From Baffinella frigidus (Eukaryota; Cryptophyceae; Cryptomonadales; Baffinellaceae), in assembly GCA_026770585.1 (NCBI GenBank), contig MU646316.1, forward strand, positions 429,832-443,438: a DNA stretch of 13,607 nt. The letters are read 5' to 3'. The notes below the pieces were generated by a model, which was not told the origin of the DNA, searched no databases, and worked only from the letters and a program-made list of their open reading frames with translations. Both the position numbers and the translations under genes were made by a program. Shown piece after piece: positions 5,794 through 9,779 of this stretch (its first letter is position 1; each line of letters starts with the position of its first letter).

Positions 5794-5930
5794 AATGGGG
5801 GGAACGGCGAGGTTTATTAAGTTGACAAACACGACCGCTTCACGCTAGGGGGAGAGGCGGGACGAGACCGGAAGGCTTAAGAGGCCCGTAATCACCCCGG
5901 CAGGTGGATGTGTACTGGACGAGCTAACTA
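5794..5930. repeat. Dispersed repeat R1, copy 2
   Basis: AATGGGGGGAACGGCGAGGT through CCCGTAATCACCCCGG, GGTGGATGTGTACTGGAC and GAGCTAACTAAC. It lacks B2 and so shows that element's empty target. Confidence 0.75.
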
Positions 5931-5997
5931 ACCCACGGGGCAGGCACCCTCTTTAATAAATTCAGTAATCAGTTATCAGGCTTGGACGATGGGGTAT

Positions 5998-6051
5998 CAG
6001 AACCCTTTAGGTCCTTTAGGTTTTCAGAATCCTTTAGGTCCTTTAGGTTTT
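5998..6051. repeat. 27-bp tandem duplication
   Basis: CAGAACCCTTTAGGTCCTTT plus AGGTTTT is followed by the same unit with one change (CAGAATCC). It forms the end of family C copy C4. Confidence 0.85.
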
Positions 6052-6142
6052 AATTTCTCCCAACATATGCCAACGACACGCCCTTCCGTGGAAGGGATCT
6101 GCAGAGAAAGCATTTTTGCTTTCGGCTTTCGGATCGTGCAGA
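6025..6142 (-). repeat. Family C repeat, copy C4
   Basis: On the minus strand: CCGAAAGCCGAAAGC, GCTTTCTCTGCAG, GGAAGGGCGTGTCGTTGGC, ATATGTTGGG, then AACCTAAAGGACCTAAAGG. It is the nearest relative of C1. Confidence 0.7.
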
Positions 6143-6155
6143 ATAGGTCCTTTAC

Positions 6156-6349
6156 TGGTGCTTTGGTGCTTTTATTTACACTCACATCGAAGGCCACAGC
6201 CCACCTCACTCTTGAGGAGTTGGGAGTAATCTACGGGTGAGTTCCCCGACTCTGGTGCTTTGGTGCTTTTATTTACACTCACATCGAAGGCCACAGCCCA
6301 CCTCACTCTTGAGGAGTTGGGAGTAATCTACGGGTGAGCTCCCCGGTCC
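6156..6349 (+). repeat. 97-bp tandem duplication
   Basis: Unit 1 6156-6252 and unit 2 6253-6349 are almost identical (TGGTGCTTTGGTGCTTTTAT ... CTACGGGTGAG). Differences cluster in the last 12 bp. It lies upstream of the LHC gene. Confidence 0.9.
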
Positions 6350-6417
6350 TACCTACTCGGGCTGGACCGAGCCCCCTTTTCTTGCACCCTTTTCCTTTGA
6401 TTACTGAATTTTAAAGG

Positions 6418-6455
6418 GTTGTTTTCCGATCGTTTCTATTCGATCGGAAAACAAC
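6418..6455. repeat. Perfect 15-bp hairpin
   Basis: GTTGTTTTCCGATCG pairs with CGATCGGAAAACAAC around TTTCTATT. It shares TTTTCCGAT with the ends of element N just downstream. Confidence 0.85.
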
Positions 6456-6459
6456 CTTT

Positions 6460-6645
6460 TTATTTTCCGATGTCTTTTGCATGTGTCTTTCTATTATTTT
6501 TGTACGGCAAGGCTCCCCGATTTCGGGCGACTCCCCGTACAAATCCCCTAAAAACGGGAAACCCGCCATCAAAAGTCAATCGTTTCCTTAAGAGACGATT
6601 CGGCCGCGGTAAAATCACTTGTAAAAGACATCGGAAAATAAACAA
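6460..6645. mobile_element. Inverted-repeat element N
   Basis: Ends TTATTTTCCGATGTCTTTTG and AAAAGACATCGGAAAATAAA pair over more than 20 bp around a loop of about 140 bp, which holds its own GTACGG/CCGTAC pairing. An 80-codon frame through it is a by-product. No transposase. Confidence 0.75.
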
Positions 6646-6651
6646 TTCGTT

Positions 6652-6831
6652 ATTTCTTTAGTGCTTTGAGCCATTGATTTCTGGGACGCCACCTTTGGTG
6701 CCCGTTTTTTAAGTGGTCCTTTCCACGTACCCCTTAAGTGTCCGGATAGGTCACGTGACCTCGGCTGGAACCTCGGCTGAAACCGAGGTCACGTTATTTT
6801 GGATCGAAAAGCTGTAAGGTTTTCATCCAGA
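6652..6831 (+). promoter_or_regulatory. LHC upstream region
   Basis: The segment TAGTGCTTTGAGCCATTGAT at 6660-6679 is conserved in the duplicated promoter at 5510. A hairpin (6753-6764 with 6783-6794, ACGTGACCTCGG) lies about 40-80 bp before the start codon and overlaps CACGTG at 6752-6757, a G-box/E-box-like site often found near light-regulated genes. A family A remnant is at 6729-6748. Promoter function is inferred from position and duplication only. Confidence 0.45.
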
Positions 6832-8494
6832 ATGATGCGCTCCGTCCTCTGCCTCGCCCTCGCGGCCGGCGCCTCGGCGTTCGCCCCGTCCCTCCCCATG
6901 TCCACCGCCCGTGCGACCAAGTCCATCTCTGGTAATGTCCGCTTCCACATGCCGCCAGCCCCCCCCGGGCCGTCCCCAGGTGTCTGAAGGAGCGTTTGTC
7001 GTCTCCTCGGATCCATCCGCAGCAGGGCCGTGGTGCCAGGGAGCACACTCCCTCCGCAGCGGGGCCGTGTTGCCAGGGAGTACGCTGCGGGAGGGAGGAC
7101 GAGCTTTTCATGAGGAGGCGGGAGATACAGGGCGACGCGGGGGTCCTATTCTGACAGGTGGATTGTGTTGGCAGGCATGAAGATGCAGAACTCCGACTCG
7201 GTGCCCTTCCTCCCCCGGCCTGCTGCGCTCGACGGAAAGATGGTGGGTGACGTTGGCTTCGATCCCCTCGGCTTCACCACCAAGTACGACATCAAGTGGC
7301 TCCGTGAGGCTGAGCTCAAGCACGGCCGCGTGTGCATGCTCGCGTCGCTCGGCTGCCTTGTGCAGGAGGCGGTGCACCTCCCGTTCCCGGCGACCTCCAA
7401 CCCGGTCGCGTCGGAGGCCTTCTTCCAGGTCCCGGCCGGTGGCCTCTGGCAGATCTTCGCCGCCATCGGCGCCGTCGAGCACTTCTCGAACAACTTCGCG
7501 GTACGCCCCTGCCCGCATCCCACTTGCAAGAAACCAGAATCTTTTCTTTGAAAAGACCTCTCACCTGCCTCTGCGCTGCCGAGCCGAGCCAGGGTGCGCC
7601 GACAGACAGCTGATGAGACAGCGCTGCTGCAGATGTCCGGCGAGACCATGTTCAAGTCTGGCCGCGCGGCCGGCGACCTCAAATTCGACCCGCTTAACTT
7701 CGGTGAGCCCCCATGGCCTCTCCTCTCCACCCTCCACCTCAGACAACCCCGTCAGCACACCTCCCACGCCAAGAGGGATCGCGAAGGGGTTCCAGTTGTC
7801 AGGTCTGGTGGTTGGAACGGACGTGGGCGAAAGGAGCGCACTGTCGACATAATCAGCGCGCATTTTAGTGTCTGCCAACTTGAACCTGCTGCTAGGGTGG
7901 GCTGTGAGGTTGCCGGATGGTAGAAGGGGAGGTGCTGGATTTTCTGCGTTTTCAACCAAATTTTGACTCGTGTCGAAGTGCTCAGTATTTCTTTTTCAAG
8001 GGACACGATCTCAGACCGGCGGGACAGTCGTGGCACCTGGCCTCAATCTCACCTCAATCTCGGATCGCATGGCGCGGCGCTCGATCTGACGTGGGTGTCT
8101 GCTTTCAGGCAAGAACGCCGCGGCCAAGGAGCGCTACGCGCTCGCTGAGATCAAGAACGGCCGCCTCGCCATGTAACACTCAACCCCGCAACCCTCATCC
8201 CTAGACCCTAAACCCATAACCCGTAACCGTAACCCTGAAACCCGCAACCCTAACCTAAACCCTAGACCCTAAACCCTGATTTTACTCTCAATCCCGAAGG
8301 ACCCTAGACCCCGACTAACACCCTGACTTAAACCCTGACTTAAACGCTGACTTAAAGCCAGGACCTTCACCCAAACCCTGAACCCCACACCCTGAACCAG
8401 GCTTGGCTTCTCCGGCATGATCCACGGCAACTTCATCACTGGCAAGGGGCCCATCGCCGCTCTTACCAGCCTTGACTGGCACCAGTCTTTCTAA
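6832..8494 (+). CDS. Fucoxanthin chlorophyll a/c-type light-harvesting protein, five exons
   Basis: Exons: 6832-6931, 7175-7500, 7633-7702, 8109-8172 and 8401-8494. All introns are GT..AG, with phases 1, 0, 1, 2. The product is 217 residues, the usual size for the family. Residues 1-16 are a signal peptide ending ASA, followed by FAP, the bipartite presequence that takes proteins into complex plastids. [10 protein letters not shown] (58-67) precedes membrane helix 1, which has the chlorophyll-binding E80xxH83xR85 in REAELKHGR. The middle helix is around 123-138 ([15 protein letters not shown]). [10 protein letters not shown] (156-165) precedes helix 3, with E179xxN182xR184 in [11 protein letters not shown]. 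It binds chlorophyll a/c and carotenoid in the thylakoid and feeds the photosystems. ATG 6832 is followed directly by a second ATG, and either could initiate. The codons are GC-rich. I cannot assign a subfamily. Confidence 0.93.
6932..7174 (+). other. LHC intron 1
   Basis: 243 nt, GTAATG to TTGGCAG, phase 1 inside a glycine codon. It contains a 37-bp tandem duplication at 7016-7089 (TCCGCAGCAGGGCCGTGGTG...). An inverted pairing of CCCTCCGCAGCG with CGCTGCGGGAGGG follows. Confidence 0.85.
7703..8108 (+). other. LHC intron 3
   Basis: 406 nt, GTGAGC to GCTTTCAG, phase 1. Ordinary sequence. A short tandem CACCTCAATCT near 8039-8061 precedes the acceptor. Confidence 0.85.
8173..8400 (+). repeat. 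LHC intron 4, made of telomere-like repeats
   Basis: 228 nt from GTAACA to AACCAG, phase 2 inside the ATG of LAM. Almost all of it is degenerate CCCTAAA/CCCTGAC/CCCTAGA units, with three GACTTAAA-type repeats at 8322-8357. The exons on both sides are intact, so the intron must be spliced despite this composition. Confidence 0.85.
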
Positions 8495-8530
8495 GCGCAG
8501 TGAGAGAGAGTGAATCTTGAAACGCGCTGG

Positions 8531-8570
8531 CCTTGGTTCCTTGCCTTGGTTCCTTGTAAAAAAAAATAAA
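8531..8570 (+). terminator. LHC 3' UTR: tandem repeat and possible poly(A) signals
   Basis: CCTTGGTTCCTTG occurs twice in tandem (8531-8556), followed by TGTAA (8555-8559) and A-rich AATAAA (8565-8570), 60-75 bp after the stop. Either could be the polyadenylation signal. Confidence 0.45.
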
Positions 8571-8623
8571 CCGGGTGCAACCAAGATGGTCTCTGTGTGT
8601 CCCTCGCTCGCACATCCCGCTGC

Positions 8624-8850
8624 ACATAGGGGTACCCCGCTCATAAGAAACCGCGCCCCCCTAGGACCCTGTCCCTGAAGTGCCCAGTAGGCTCATACGC
8701 CCTACGGTAGGGCCCTAGAGCCTGCCTATGGGCGAGTTAGGGTGAAAATTCACCAGGGTGAATATTCACCCTATGGGCACTCACGGGATAGTACATGAAG
8801 CTTTGTGCCTAGGGCCCTATGTAGTTTCTTATGAGCGAGGTACACCAATA
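8624..8850. mobile_element. Family B element B3, split by A8
   Basis: The left part CATAGGGGTACCCCGCTCAT to CTAGGACCCT (8624-8669) and the right part TGCCTAGGGCCCTATG to ATGAGCGAGGTACACCAATA (8808-8850) together make one element B. A family A element sits where intact copies have ACCCTACAG. Confidence 0.75.
8670..8790. mobile_element. Family A element A8, nested in B3
   Basis: TCCCTGAAGTGCCCAGTAGG to GGGCACTCACGGGATA with CCCTACGGTAGGGCCCTAG. Its right half has an added pairing, GGTGAAAATTCACC followed by GGTGAATATTCACC, which makes it 15-20 bp longer than other copies. The same GCGAGTTAGGGTG variant occurs in A2. Confidence 0.8.
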
Positions 8851-8981
8851 CATGCACACTTGACACTCACAATCACATGCACATTCAGGGGCACCTCAGC
8901 CACCAGAAACGGTTTTGATGAGAACGAAGCGTCTTTGAGGGGTGGCGGTTCTCCTGTCAAGACGGCAGAGTGTTTTCCCTG

Positions 8982-9102
8982 TACAGGGGTACCTCGCTCA
9001 TAAGAAACCACACCCCCCTAAGACCCTACAGTAAGACCATGCCTAGGGCCCTACGGTGGTCCTAGGGGGGCGGCGGTTTCTTATGAGCGAGGTACCTCTG
9101 TA
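8982..9102. mobile_element. Family B element B4
   Basis: 121 bp, TACAGGGGTACCTCGCTCAT to ATGAGCGAGGTACCTCTGTA. Complete. Confidence 0.9.
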
Positions 9103-9361
9103 GGTCTGAATAAACAAACACGAAATGGCGGCTGTTTCCCCACTAATTTAGAGCAATGGCTCCAATGCCATCCCGAAGCGGGGTCGTCCTAGCCTAGCTG
9201 GCCTAAGTCCTCACAGGCAGCGAGAGCAGCGAGAGCAGTGCGGCAGCGGATCAAAAAGTGGAGCGAGCGTTTTTGCGGTGGTTCCTAATTATTCAGAACG
9301 ATTTTTTTTTGGTCTTGAATGTCAACAACGAAAAAGGCGAACGTTTTCAGATCACGCGCAC
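9103..9361. other. Unassigned sequence
   Basis: No exon or shared repeat found. It contains a short AGCGAGAGC duplication near 9217-9236 and a T10 run at 9302-9312. Confidence 0.45.
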
Positions 9362-9384
9362 CTTATGAGCGAGGTACCCCTGTA
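9362..9384. mobile_element. Family B end fragment
   Basis: CTTATGAGCGAGGTACCCCT then GTA is exactly one end of the family. Nothing of the rest remains. Confidence 0.75.
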
Positions 9385-9431
9385 CGTGAGGACTGCCTTA
9401 TTCACGTGAACACTGTACACCATTTCAGAGG

Positions 9432-9552
9432 TACAGGGGTACCTCGCTCATAAGAAACGCCCACGCCCTTAGCACCACCATAGGACCCTAGGCATAGGCC
9501 TACTGTAGGGTCCTAGGGGAAGGCGGTTGCTTATGAGCGAGGTACCCCTGTA
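9432..9552. mobile_element. Family B element B6
   Basis: 121 bp, TACAGGGGTACCTCGCTCAT to ATGAGCGAGGTACCCCTGTA. The core is inverted relative to B2 and B4 (CCTAGGCATAGGCCTACTGT). Confidence 0.9.
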
Positions 9553-9719
9553 GCCTGACACGATCTAACGCGAATCAGAAGTTCAGAGCAGGCACTGTAC
9601 GTGCACGCGCAACGCAAACTGCAAGACACACCAGTCCCCGATCTGGAATCACACAGTTCCTTGACAGCACCCGCACACCATTACCGACCCCCCCACCGCA
9701 ACCTCCCCGAACCGCGAAC

Positions 9720-9779
9720 TCAGCGGAAGGGATTCGACTGCTGGTTCTTGCCGAGCAGGACCTCCTTGGCTTCGTTCAC
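9720..9779 (-). CDS. PAM18: PAM18 terminal exon C
   Basis: CATCAG acceptor, then GTG AAC GAA GCC AAG GAG; 19 codons and TGA. It supplies the NEAKE.LLGK helix that closes the J domain and a short polar tail. Confidence 0.85.
   Translation of the reverse strand: MNEAKEVLLGKNQQSNPFR

Noticed and set aside
6418-6455. Bacterial-type intrinsic terminator
   Set aside because: The window is eukaryotic, and the hairpin is linked to element N by its end motif.
6419-6661. 80-codon frame over element N
   Set aside because: It consists of inverted-repeat arms and loop, and the reverse strand is open too.
7146-7852. Long open frames on both strands (up to 201 codons) across the LHC gene
   Set aside because: They overlap recognised LHC exons in other frames, and their composition (runs of S/R/P) is typical of shadow frames in GC-rich coding sequence.
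9103-9361. Structured RNA gene
   Set aside because: I could not fold a convincing tRNA, snRNA or similar structure by eye, and no promoter-like boxes stand out.
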